From Tetrahymena elliotti 4EA (Eukaryota > Ciliophora > Oligohymenophorea > Hymenostomatida > Tetrahymenidae), in assembly GCA_000231825.2 (NCBI GenBank), contig JH720310.1, positions 588,396 through 652,395 on the forward strand: 64,000 nt of DNA, written 5' to 3'. Below the pieces are notes generated by a model. It saw nothing but the letters and a program-made list of their open reading frames with translations. It was not told where the DNA came from and did not search any database. A program made the position numbers and the translations under genes. Shown one piece after another: positions 46,467 to 57,693 of the stretch (position 1 is its first letter; the number at the start of each line of letters is the position of its first letter).

Positions 46467-47959
46467 AATGCAAGAAATGAAACGAAATACTATTAAATTA
46501 ACTGCAAATGATCAACCAACCATTCAGCTGAATTCTAAAATGAATGTCTTTACATAAGAAAAGTAATTTGTAGTAAAAGTAGTTTCGAATGAATGATAAT
46601 CAAAAGTTAAGTAAGTCCCTCTTCATTGATTTCATCTTCCTTTTATTTTATTATTAAACCTAACTTTTTATTCATTTTTTCTGAAAGTTGATTATAAGTG
46701 CTAGCCAAATAAACTAAGAAATTATTGATGAGGTGAGGTGAATCAATATATAACTTACTAATATTTTCAGAAGTATTTTTGGTACAAACTCAACTATTCA
46801 ACCCATCCAGTTTATTTAATTTAACTAACTAAACCCCTTTAGTTGATTTAATTTAGCTTATAATCAAAAAGGAATAAACTCATTTTAAAAGTTATTTCAT
46901 CTACAAAAACTCACTCTTCATTTTTTTTGAAGAAAATTAACTATTTAAAAGAAGATAATTTAAAGGACAATAATTCTTATTATCAAAGATGAAAATATAA
47001 AGTTTAAGATTATTAATCAATGCCTTTAGATAAAATTTTTTAATATTTCTTGAAAAATAAAAATTTGATTGAAAAAATGTATTAAAATGGTTTATTTAAT
47101 TGTTAGTTATTTCATTTAGAAAAACTCAAACTATCTCATCTTTATTCAAAACTATTTAAAAAGATCTTCAAAGATAATGTAAAGGATAATTGATAAGTTT
47201 ATTAATTTTGATGATGAAAATAGAAAGTTTAATAAATTTAATCTTTATTAAAAATTCAATTAAAAATATTTTTAAGTTATTTTAAATTGCTTTGAAAATT
47301 TATATTTTTTTAACAAATAGGAAATAATTTTCATAAATAAAAGTAAATATGAAGAGATCTAACTTCTAAATAAATTATATGGTTATTTATCTATAAATTA
47401 ATACCTAGTTGATTGTGATTATCATCAATCACTAAATACATACAAATCCTCATAAGTAAGTAAACTGACAATTACTATATTTCCTCTTTTTTTATAGCAA
47501 GTTGAACAAATTCTCAATCAGCAAAAGCTATTAAACCAATACATAACTATAATTATTAAATGAATGAGATAAAAACCAAATAAAGATTGATTGCAAACGA
47601 ATGACTCATTAAAAAATAAATAGATTAAATATAATATGTTATTGTTTTTTTTGTAAAATTAATTATGCTATACTCATATCAATTTATCTTCAATATTTTT
47701 AGTGTTTTGTTTGATCAGCTTTCATAAATAAACAAATAAATAAATAAATAAATAAATAAATAAATAGATAGATACATACATACATGCATAAATACTTTTA
47801 GTTTATATAGATAGAACTAATAATTATTTTATCATTCCTTTTTTAGGCATAAAAAAAAAAACAGTAATTTATCGACTAGATAGATTGTATTCAGATTAAT
47901 TAAATATTCAATTTATAAATATTATTTAATTTCTAAAATATAACTAATTAGTTAGAATT
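46467..47959. other. Intergenic with diverged repeats
   Basis: No gene seen. Two segments near 46900-47030 and 47110-47230 are imperfect direct copies (AAAACTCA..., CTATTTAAAA, TAAAGGA, GATGAAAATA, AAAGTTTAA blocks in the same order). An AAAT run with GATA/CATA ends lies at 47733-47785. Confidence 0.5.
47733..47785. repeat. AAAT / CATA microsatellite
   Basis: About eight AAAT units followed by GATA and CATA units, upstream of the coiled-coil gene at 47960. Confidence 0.85.
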
Positions 47960-49094
47960 ATGACAGATTACTAGGGTAAATCTTAAATAATATGCAAGCA
48001 AAATCATTTTATTTTTTCTTATTAAATAAAGAAAATCAAAAATCATTCAAAGCTCCAATCACTTAGGTAGATAAATTCAAAAAGAAAAGTAAAATTTTGC
48101 TTTATTTTGGAAATTGATGCAATATAATTAATATGCTACTTATTAGATGAAATCAATACAGGTTTAGGAGGTATTAAAATGGAAAATTCTTCCAAGGATT
48201 GTTTGCAGATTTCAAATTAACTTGAAATGACATTGATTGAACAGAAAAAGGAAAACAAAAGGCTGCTGGATGAAATTGAAAATAGAAAAGACAGATTTTT
48301 GAAAAGAGAATAAGAATACAGAAAGATTATTGATGATCTCAAAAATGAAATTAAAAACAAAGCAGTCCCAGAGAATGCAGAAAGCAAAAAGTTAGAAGAA
48401 GCAAAAGATTATCATAAAATGATTATGGATAATATTGACAACATTCAATTAAAAACATCCAAAATCATTCTTGATCAAGAAAAGGATATTCTGCGTTTCT
48501 TTAATAATAAAATCACTGAAATTAAAAAGCAGTTTGAAGATGAAAGAATAAAGAAGGGCAAAAAGTAATTCTTCAAACCAATTAATTAATTTTTATGTTC
48601 TATTTCTTAGGGACCAAGATTATGTAGAAAAAGAATTAAAGCTCACAAGCAAGTTAGAATGGATTAAAAATATTGCACAGAAAATTGACAATGAAAACCA
48701 CAATTTGATGAAAAAATATATGGACTTGAAAGCATAATATCAGACATAAGAAAATGATAGAGAAATGTTATTAAAAGAATTAATTATGAAAAAAAAGAAA
48801 AATGCCATTTTAAAAAGCCAACTAGAGTAATACGAATAACTATTTAAAGAAGCTACTAAAGACATTGATGATGATGAAAACGAAGAATTGAGAAAAATAA
48901 ATTCCTCATAAAAATTTAAATAGCTTTTAAATGATAAAAATAATCCAAACAACAACACCCAATCAAGATACAGTAAATTATTTCTACTATATTCAAATAA
49001 AACACAAAATAAGGAAAGAGCTATCTATCTTTCTATTATAATAAATAGATTAATCCAACAAAATACCAAATAATTTTTATTATTTCATAAATGA
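47960..49094 (+). CDS. Coiled-coil protein, unknown family (305 aa)
   Basis: Three exons: 47960-47975, 48147-48564, 48611-49094; phases 1 and 2 agree, TGA at 49092-49094. The first exon is only 16 bases (MTDYQ plus one base); if it is wrong, the start is ATG 48179. The body from about residue 20 to 255 is almost continuous coiled coil (LIEQKKENKRLLDEIENRKD; KSQLEQYEQLFKEATKDI). The last ~45 residues are Asn-rich then hydrophobic and less convincing, so the true 3' end may use a donor near 48973. Such proteins are often ciliary or basal-body parts in ciliates; nothing here proves it. It lies 277 bases before another small coiled-coil gene on the same strand. Confidence 0.7.
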
Positions 49095-49371
49095 AACTTT
49101 AATATTTATGAAGCCATTTTAACTTTAAAGTAAAAGAGAAATTAAATTGATATTTTGAAATTGAATGTTAAATTCAAACAAGTTCATATTTAGTTTATTC
49201 TTTTCCATTCATGATCAAGTTCTGTTTGTTTATCATAAAAGCAATGATTGACAAGAAAAATGTTAAAAGAAATCATTCATTTTAATGGATAATTTGAATA
49301 TGTTGAAGATATCTAAATTTATTTTTACTTAATATTGAGTAGTTTAAACTTTTTTAACATTAAATAAAGAT

Positions 49372-49895
49372 ATGGATAAAACTGGAAATTCTTTTAATGC
49401 ATCAAACTTGTATAAATAAGGTACAGGTTATTATACCAAAGAAGAATAATTATATAGGTAAACAAATTATTTCTGAATTTGATGTCAATTTTATCTGCTT
49501 TTTATTATAAAAGATCTTAAAAAACTCTACACACATTGTAGAATACACTGAGAAAGGAATAGAGAAGAGCGAAAGAGTTAAAGTTAATGTATTTAAAGGA
49601 AATAGAATCTAAGAGTGAGTTGGAGGTTATAATTAAGAAAAATGTTGAAAAAATTAAATAAGAAAATCAATTAAAAAATCCTTCTAGTAAACATCTTATG
49701 AGCACTTTATAAAGCAAACACAAAAGTGATTAGAAAGAATCATTTACAAAAGAAATGAGAGAAATTTTAATCGAATAATTATTAAATGATGATAAAGTAT
49801 TAACTTTGGTTTATGATAAAACCTTTTATCCAGATTTAAATAATATTTAAATTGATGAAAATAATGATGAATATTAAGAAACAGAGTAGGTTTGA
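49372..49895 (+). CDS. Small coiled-coil protein, unknown (155 aa)
   Basis: Two exons, 49372-49457 and 49514-49895, phase-2 intron of 56 bases, TGA at 49893-49895. Residues 1-28 are Ser/Thr/Tyr-rich; about 28-80 form a basic coiled coil (YRSQKTLHTLQNTLRKEQRR, LKEIESKSELEVIIKKNVEK). The C-terminal half is mixed and ends acidic. No family recognised; length and composition are like small axonemal or basal-body coiled-coil proteins, which is inference only. Confidence 0.72.
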
Positions 49896-50503
49896 TAAAT
49901 ATTTGTATTCTTATTCATATTTTTGATAACTAACTTAATTCAAACAAAATAACTTAAACTATTATCAATATCTATTTAGAAATAATAAAAAATTTCGAAA
50001 ATATATTTAAAACTTTGATTTTTTACAAACCAACTAATTAAACCCTATCTCAAAATGAAAAAAAAAAAAATTAGATTTTTATAACAAAAAAGTGTAGAGA
50101 AAAGTAATAAATTTATATGAAGATGAATCCAAATGGCTTTATCTGTTTCTAAATTATTCTCGTTCATATCGAAATTTCCTTATAAAAAATATTAAAAATG
50201 TCTTTTACATTTATATCTTTGATTTACTACAAAAAAACAAACAAACTTAACTATTATCAAAAATTTTTTAGAAAATAAAAAAAACGTTTTTAAACAACTT
50301 GATTAATTATTTACAAACCAATTAAACTATTAACAAAATTTGTTTAGGAAATTATAAAAAACATCTTTTTAACTGGATTTTCACTCATTATTTATTAATT
50401 TATTTGTACTTTAAAGTTAATATGCTAATTTACATTATTAATTGTTTAAATTAAATTGATTGCAATTAGATAAATAAGTACAGAAAAATAGAGACGCTTG
50501 TTA
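49896..50503. other. Intergenic
   Basis: AT-rich spacer with a few diverged repeats of AACTATTATCAA plus TTTTTTAGAAA-like blocks (about 49950-50000, 50250-50300, 50325-50365). No gene seen. Confidence 0.5.
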
Positions 50504-51721
50504 ATGGATATAAAAAATAAGAAAATAAAAACTAAATGCCTGAAGCATTCAGACAAAGATATTAAATATATTAATGTAATAGATCCAACAGATACTAGTA
50601 TTTAATTGATTTTATGTGATGATTGTCTATCTGAAAGTGAAGTTAAAGGTAAATTAATCGCCATTAAAAATATCATTTCTAATTAGCCAATCGAAAATTG
50701 GCCATATTCTCAAAAAAACCCTGAGAAATAAAAAGAAATTAATCAATAAAAAGAGATAATATCTACTCTTCAGTAAGAGATAATGAATTAATTCACCTCA
50801 TTTAAGAACCAAATAATCTCTATTATTGATGAATATCAGAAATCAGTTATCTCTTATTTATAAAATCTAAGTGAAGAATTAACTATTATTTCAGATTCAT
50901 TCTCCTAAAATGAATACAAATCATAGATATCTAATTTATTATTTAATAGTAAATAAGATGTTTTAGAAGCAGAGCTAAGAAATATTCTATCTTTGATGAA
51001 ATCTAATTATGCTAATTAAGAAAAATAAAATGATAGTTAATCTAGATTAAACTCAATTAATAAAGTATCTGATAATATAATAAATACTTAAAATGATATA
51101 TTAGATTATACCACCAAATCATTAGAAAATTCTATTTAAGGTATTCACTCTCTTCTGTTTAATAGCTCATCTGTTATGGATTAGCTTGACATTCAACCTT
51201 CACAATTTAATAATTCATAAAGTAGTATATTAATTAAAAAAAACTAAGAAGGTATTTCTATTGTAATTGATTCTTCATTTTTTCGCTAAGCAGTTTCAAA
51301 ATATTAATTTGAAAAAGATAAAAAATATTTAATACATATTTAAATTGAGAGTAAATCAGTTAATAATGGACACCCTTTGATAGGATTAATTAGAAGTGAT
51401 AAAATTCATTCTACACATCTTTATAAAGAAAATTTATGTTTTTATATTTCTCCTTATGGCTTGCATAAAATAATAAAAGGGGAAAATGTATACAATACAT
51501 ATCCAAGAGAAATAGTATTATTTATTAGCATAGATGAAAATAAGATGTATGCAGCTGATTATCCTAGTTATTAAAATGTTAATACACTTCCAGATAATAA
51601 TAATAATCTCATAAATTATAAGAATTTATGTTTGGCTTTTAGTTCAGGAAGTTTAGTATATCTAAAATATAACATAAAAGAATGCAAAATAATTAATGAA
51701 GATCCAGATTGGATAAAGTGA
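50504..51721 (+). CDS. Zn-ligand plus coiled-coil protein, unknown (405 aa)
   Basis: Single exon, ATG 50504 to TGA 51719-51721. A possible zinc site lies at the N-terminus: Cys12-x2-His15 and Cys38-x2-Cys41 (LCDDC), similar to the B-box-like start of many ciliate proteins. Residues about 75-230 are Gln/Glu/Ile-rich and predicted coiled coil. The C-terminal ~130 residues look like a compact beta domain (GISIVIDSSFFRQAV; YLIHIQIESKSVNNGHPLIG; REIVLFISIDENKMYAADYP; LCLAFSSGSLVYLKYN), much like the SPRY-type or lectin-like ends of TRIM-like proteins. This zinc/coiled-coil/beta layout suggests a binding or ubiquitin-ligase-like role; no RING is visible, so that remains open. Confidence 0.75.
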
Positions 51722-52594
51722 TAAACAGACATATTTTGGAGTGTTTTGAAAATGTAATATTAATTTCAATCAACTACCATTCCTTGATTATATTTCATAG
51801 ACTATCCCAATAATAAATAAACCTACATTAAAAATAAATTGTAATAGAATCAATATTTTGTCTTGTTCTATTTTTTAGAAGGAACTATTTATTACATATT
51901 CATTAATTGTTCAAAAAAATACAAGAGTTGATATTTTTTATCAAACTTTTATTCTAGTTCTAGCATGCAAATCATTTGTTAACTCAGTTCTTCATTATCT
52001 TTAAACAAAGTTAAAATATTTACAAGAAAGATCATTATTTCAAAAATATACGAAGAAAAAAATTTTTTATCAAGAAGAGTAGTTAGTTAGTTAGTTAGTT
52101 ATTACAAATATGAATAAAATAAATTTCTCAAAATTATTTTTATTAATCATTCTTAAGATTTTGTTTTGTTTTTTTGAATTTTAAGGCAAGTCCTAAACAA
52201 AATAAAATAATATTTCAAATTTAACTTTTTACCATTTCTATTTTTTTAATTTGCAAGTAATAATTTTTAATGCTTGTTATTTCCTCAACAAAAAACAAAT
52301 TCTTTGGTGAAACATTTTTTATAATTTGAGGTTCTAAACCTATTCAGATTTATTTTTTTATTTTTTATGGTTTTTAATTAAATACCAAAAAGATTTTCTA
52401 TTATTTTTTAATGAGCTATTTATTAACAAGAAAAGATCGCTAAACTAGCAAGCAAAGCAATATTCCTCATTTCCTAAATTAAGGTAGAGAATTAAAATAT
52501 GCTCCTAATTGATAAATTGAATTTGTTAATGAGTTTTTTGTTACTTTGAAAGAAAATTGAGGTAATTAATTTTTCAAAGTTTAGATAAAGATAG
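51722..52594. other. Convergent 3' spacer
   Basis: AT-rich flank between two convergent genes, with a TTAG run at about 52081-52101. No gene seen. Confidence 0.5.
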
Positions 52595-53770
52595 TCAGTT
52601 GATTTTGATAATTTTAGAGCTTTTATTTTAATTATATTTGCGATTAAGCATTCTGATAGCTTTGATATGTGCTTCTCCTATTCCTTCTCCAAATGAGTTA
52701 GGATAAATTCCAACAAAGCAATTATGGCCAATAGGAAAGTAATTGTGATTAATTGATATTCCTGTTTCTATCTATTATTATAAAAACTCACTGTTGTCTA
52801 TTGAGGTTTCATCTACCAATTTATTTAGCAAATCTAAAGGAACCCAAGCACTATAATCAATCTCTTTCCTTTATTAAGATAGTTAAATATCTTTAAAAGA
52901 CTCTTTTATCTTAAATGTGTAAAATATCACCAAACTAGATCTTTGTGGGTAGTTAATAGTTAAACTAGTTGGGAATACGCTTTCATATAAAAATAAAGGT
53001 TTTGGATCTTCAGCTAAATGAACAGTACTTTTAGTCAAAAAATCTTCTTTCTTAGGTTATTGATTGGTATCTACTTTCTTCTTCTAATCTTACATTTTTT
53101 TCTACAATCTTGTTTATCTTTTGAACATATTTTCTTCTTCATCTTCTCCACCTATTTCTTTCTCTTCATTAATAGCTTACTAATTATTATGAGATTATTA
53201 TTCAAAGTCATCTTCTAAGTCAAAGATTTCCTCTTAGTTCTATGGCAAAAGGATATTTAATCCTACTTCTTCTTTAATTTCTCTAAAAGCTGTATTTATT
53301 AAACTTTCTCCTACATCAACTTATCCTCCAGGAAATACCCAACAACGAGGATATGTTCTCATTTCTGGGTTTCTCTTAGTGAGTAGAACATAGTTATTCT
53401 TATCGATAATAATTCCACAAGCGGCTACTCCAATTGTTTATTAACTAAGCTAAAATTACTAATCTAATCTACTAAACTAAAAATGAGGACAAATATTGGC
53501 ATGCTAAAATGTGATATTTTAGTAAACTAAGTTTTATTTATCTTGCTATTACTTTTAAGCATCAGTCAACCTAGCAAATCCTTATTTCTGATCATAATAC
53601 AAATTAACCTGTATCTCATCTAGCTGCTTTTCAAAATGGCCATTTTTTACCTTTTCTAATAAACAAGTTCCAATTTTTTGAAATTAAGAGTCTTCTCCAA
53701 CTTTCAGTTTAATCACTTCTGGTTTAGAATTAGCTTAATTTTGTTTTTTACCTTTATTATTTATGTCCAT
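52595..53770 (-). CDS. NUDT17-like Nudix hydrolase (391 aa)
   Basis: Single exon from ATG 53770 to TGA (complement of 52595-52597). Residues about 112-175 hold the Nudix fold with a perfect box GX5EX7REUXEEXGU: GGQVDVGES (148-156) then AFREIKEEVGL (161-171), whose Glu residues bind the metal. It is preceded by LLTKRNPEMRTYPRCWVFPG and followed, after an acidic/Gln-rich insert (about 180-245), by LYESVFPTSLTINYPQRSSL, the arrangement of NUDT17-type proteins. The reaction is hydrolysis of a nucleoside diphosphate linked to another group; substrate unknown. The N-terminal 110 residues are Gln-rich. Longer than typical NUDT17 because of the insert and N-terminus. Confidence 0.87.
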
Positions 53771-55206
53771 TTCTACTTACAATTTCGTTTTTAATTATTC
53801 AATCTAATTGTTTTTTTTAATTAATTAATTTATTTTGATAATATGAATTATAATAAATATTGTTGATTTAATTCCTTCTTTCTAAAGATACAATCTACTT
53901 AGTTAGCTATTCTATTCATTCCACTTTTATCAGAAAATTTAAATGAAGTAAGTATCTATTTTAAGAATCTTACTGATAATAAGTGTATTTTCAAAGCCTA
54001 AATTTATGAAATTTGATGTCATTCTTCATTAACCATAATAAATACAAATTAACTAAAATAATAATAGAAACATTTCTCATAAAATAATTAATCTCATGTT
54101 TTTCAATCTTATTAGTAGAATTTGTTTAATTAGATTTTTAATTTTAATTCCAAAATAATAGATTATTATTTAAACGCAAAAGATAAATAATTTAAACTTT
54201 TCAAATTTAGCTTTAAATACTTAAAAAAGAAATCTTCAAATCAAAATTATTATTAGCTAATCAAAAATCGAAACAAAAATTAATAATTCTTACTTAAAAT
54301 CTTAATCATCTTTTTTAAAATCAAATTCATTTTTATTTTAAAAAAATATCTTTTTAGAAATTCGATAGAAAATTTAAGAAAATAAAAATAGAAATTTTAA
54401 ATTCATTTTCATTTTTTATGATCAAATCAATGATTATTTTAAAAATACATATTTTAAAAATGATATTTAAATTAAAGAAAAATTAAAAATTATTAATTTA
54501 TTTTATATTATTATCAATCAGATCAACAAAACAAACTCACATTTTTACGAATCTTGAAAAAAATAAAGAAGTTAAAAACCATTTTGTTTGTTTGTTTGTT
54601 TTGCTTGATCAAAAAATAAATATTTTAAGATTTTTGAAAGAAACATTGTAAAATTTCAGAAAAATAAAAAATCATTTTCATATTCACTACAACAAAATCA
54701 AATCAACAATTGTTTTTGGAAAAATACATATTTTAGGTCATTTTGAAAAAGTAGTTGGATAATAAAGTGTTTTAATTAATAATTTTTCTTATAAAAGTTA
54801 TTAATTATCAACTAGTTATTATGAAATGCTTAACATTTTGATGATTTCTTTATAATTCTATAAATAAATCAAAATTGAATTAGAACTGCTCATTAAATTT
54901 TGTGAAGGAATATTTCTTAATTATTGCTTTAATCAAACAACAAATAGAAAATTTGAGAAAACAGATTGAGAAAAAATTGTCAATTTTTCTTTTTCAATAT
55001 TTTTTTATTTTGTGAAAACAAACTATTTAGTTTTTAAACAATAAATTCATTTTTTTATAATTTTAAAAAGATTTGCCTGATTTTGTAATATTAATTGATT
55101 TGAATATTTAACTATTATTTTATATTAATGATTAGATGTTTGTTTATTTTGTATTTATCTTGTTTATGTTATTATAAATAAAGATTTTTCAACTTAATAA
55201 TTTGTA
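53771..55206. other. Divergent intergenic region
   Basis: Extremely AT-rich, with repeated AAATATTTT, ATTTTAAAAA and AATACATATTTTA blocks (54430-54740) and a GTTT run near 54580-54600. Upstream region for both the Nudix gene (-) and the membrane protein at 55207 (+). No gene seen. Confidence 0.5.
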
Positions 55207-56292
55207 ATGAATAATCAATTTAATTAATAACGCAAAGATAGCGATGATGAAGGGACTAATTTAGATATTTTAGAATTGAGGAATAATAAGATTCCAAAAG
55301 TCTTGATGGTATTCATGTACATTCTAGGATTTATTAGCTTCATTCTTATTAGTATTTCTTTTGGCTTCATGTTTTTTAATCCAGTTAATGAGTAGGATTA
55401 TCTAAATAATATAAAATTGTAGGAATCTATTTAACATTGGGTACATAACCATATGGCTGAGGAGTTTAAATCTTATAAATTTGAATTAAATGTAAAATCA
55501 TTTTCTTCAGAAAAGAAGCTTTAGAAGATTCCCTTTTACACTGAAGATAAAAGATTTAACTTGACATAATCACCTGGATATTTTGAAAAATAATTTAAAG
55601 ATAATGAATATATGTTTGGTGTCTTTGATTTTGAATACTTCAATGTTCCTTTAGGAAATTCAGCTGATTATTGCTTATAAATTAAATATTATGACAAGGT
55701 TAAAAAAGTTATTTATCATAAAACAAGCTATTCTTCATTATAAAAAGAGCCATAATGTTCTTTGTTATCTAGCAATAAATACAACAAATTAGATGCAACT
55801 GGAATTAAAATATCACCATGGAGATAAATAAAAACTGAATGTAAAGAATGTGTCTGTCCCCAAGGAATTAAATAAAATATAGATGGGTAATAGTACTGCT
55901 TTTAGTATCAAGTTTTAACCTAAATTTGTATTGTCGTCCAAATAAATGTTAATAAATAAGTAGAGTATGTAAGAGGATGTTTTAAAAATAATACTCACCA
56001 AGTATTTAGAACAGCTTAAGTGCATGAAAATTTGTCTTTTGAAGATTTGACTTTATAAATTAGAGAAATTAAGGACCCCTATATAACGGCTCTTAGTCTT
56101 TCTTAAAATGATGTACCTATCAAATTCGAAAATGCTAATTTTCCTTCTATAATCAGACTATTATTTGAGATTGGTTTCGGAATCCTAGTCTTTACAATCA
56201 TGTTAAATTTAGTTTATAAAGCAAATAGATCTCCAAGTGCCAACAGAAGACGCACAAGGATTACCTCAATCATTTAATTAAAGGACTAATGA
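55207..56292 (+). CDS. Two-pass membrane protein, unknown (361 aa)
   Basis: Single exon, ATG 55207 to TGA 56290-56292. One hydrophobic span near residues 33-57 (VLMVFMYILGFISFILISIS) and one near 318-340 (LLFEIGFGILVFTIMLNLVY) enclose a ~260-residue loop with several cysteines, including CKECVCPQG, which suggests a disulfide-bonded lumenal or extracellular domain. N-terminus is acidic/polar; the C-terminal tail is short and basic (RRRTRITS). The two-span layout with a big exposed loop resembles trafficking or channel-accessory proteins, but I see no family motif. Confidence 0.78.
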
Positions 56293-57693
56293 AACGTGCT
56301 CAAACCTCTCTGTTTGATTTAAATATCAACCAAAAAATATTAATTTACTTACAATCATTTTCAAATTTAAATTAACAATCAAAATTAAATATTAAGCTTA
56401 AATTGCCATCTTTTAAGTCTTTGCAATCAAAATTTATATTTTTGTAAATCCATTTAGTCTATTAATTTCATTTCTTTCAATATATTTAAAAAGCAAAAAC
56501 TAACACTTCAATATAATAAAAAAAAAGTTTTTTTTATTTTTTGTTTGTGTTCATAAATCAATTGTTTTAAATTTATTTTTAAAAACAACTTGTTTCTAAT
56601 ATGGAAGTAATTGTTAAAAATATTTCTTTTTCATCAAAAAATAAAATGAAAAAGAATAATTAACAAATATTAAAATGAACGGTTTAATCTATAAGTGAGA
56701 AAAAAAATTATTTGAGGGGGGTCATTTTAGGGGAATTAGTGAACCATTCAAATTACTATAAATGGTATTTTATAGTTTGAAGTATAAAAAACGTAACTAC
56801 CCCAGAAAATACCCCCACCTCCCCACAAATTATTAATTATCTTAATGAGTTTTATCAAAATTGAATCTATAACTAAAAAACAAACAAACAAACAAACAAA
56901 TGTATTTTATTCAATTAGTTAACAAATAAATAATAATTTCTTAATCTTCTATTTTAGAGTTTAATTTTCCTTGTTAAATTTTTATTTTAATTGCTTGTTT
57001 ATGATATTAGCGCTTCTTTATCAGAATTAATTTATTCAATTTATAATAAGCTAATCTATGACTATTTAAAAATCAAAAAATTCAGTTTTTTTTAATGAGA
57101 TCTCATATTTTTTTAGAATAATTTTATGTTTTTACAATTTAAGATTTTTAAAGAAATTAATTAAATATTTTTAGATTATCTCATTTTTTGACCAATATAT
57201 TTTTTTATAGCTTTTGTATTAAGAATTTAATCTTTTTATTTGGTAAAAAATTATTAAATGAAAGATAAAAATGATTTTCAATAAATTTTGTTTAAATATT
57301 TTTTAGATTTTTGTGTACCATTTAAAATTGATTGATACAAGATTATAAAATCTCACTATAAAGAATATAATGAAATGAGAAGAAACAAATAATCAATTAT
57401 AAAAGTGATTTGGATTAATTAAAAATAAATAAATTCAAACGCTATTTAAATAATTTGGTTTATAGAAAGTTAAGAATTAATTTACTTTCAAGTAGAGTTT
57501 TAATTTGATTAAAGAAAGCATGAATAGGTCTACCTTTTTTGTTTTTGACTGTTTAAATAAAACACTTATTTAATAAATAAATAGATAAAGTTTTTGTACA
57601 TTATTTTTATCAAACAAAGAAAAGTAAAAAAAAGCAAGTATCACTTAAATAAGATATTAGCTATTAGGAAATTAGTTAGTTTAGAGAGATAAG
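56293..57693. other. Intergenic with long hairpin
   Basis: AT-rich spacer between two + strand genes. It holds the 56705-56831 inverted repeat and a CAAA run at 56879-56899. No protein gene seen. Confidence 0.5.
56705..56831. repeat. ~127-bp imperfect inverted repeat with GC-rich arms
   Basis: Left arm carries TTGAGGGGGGTCATTTTAGG, right arm ACCCCAGAAAATACCCCCAC; the arms pair imperfectly over about 35 bases. The inner part pairs again (TTCAAATTACTATAAA with TTTATAGTTTGAA) around a TGGTAT loop. The outer arms are markedly GC-rich for this DNA. Could be a structured RNA or a small foldback element. Confidence 0.7.
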
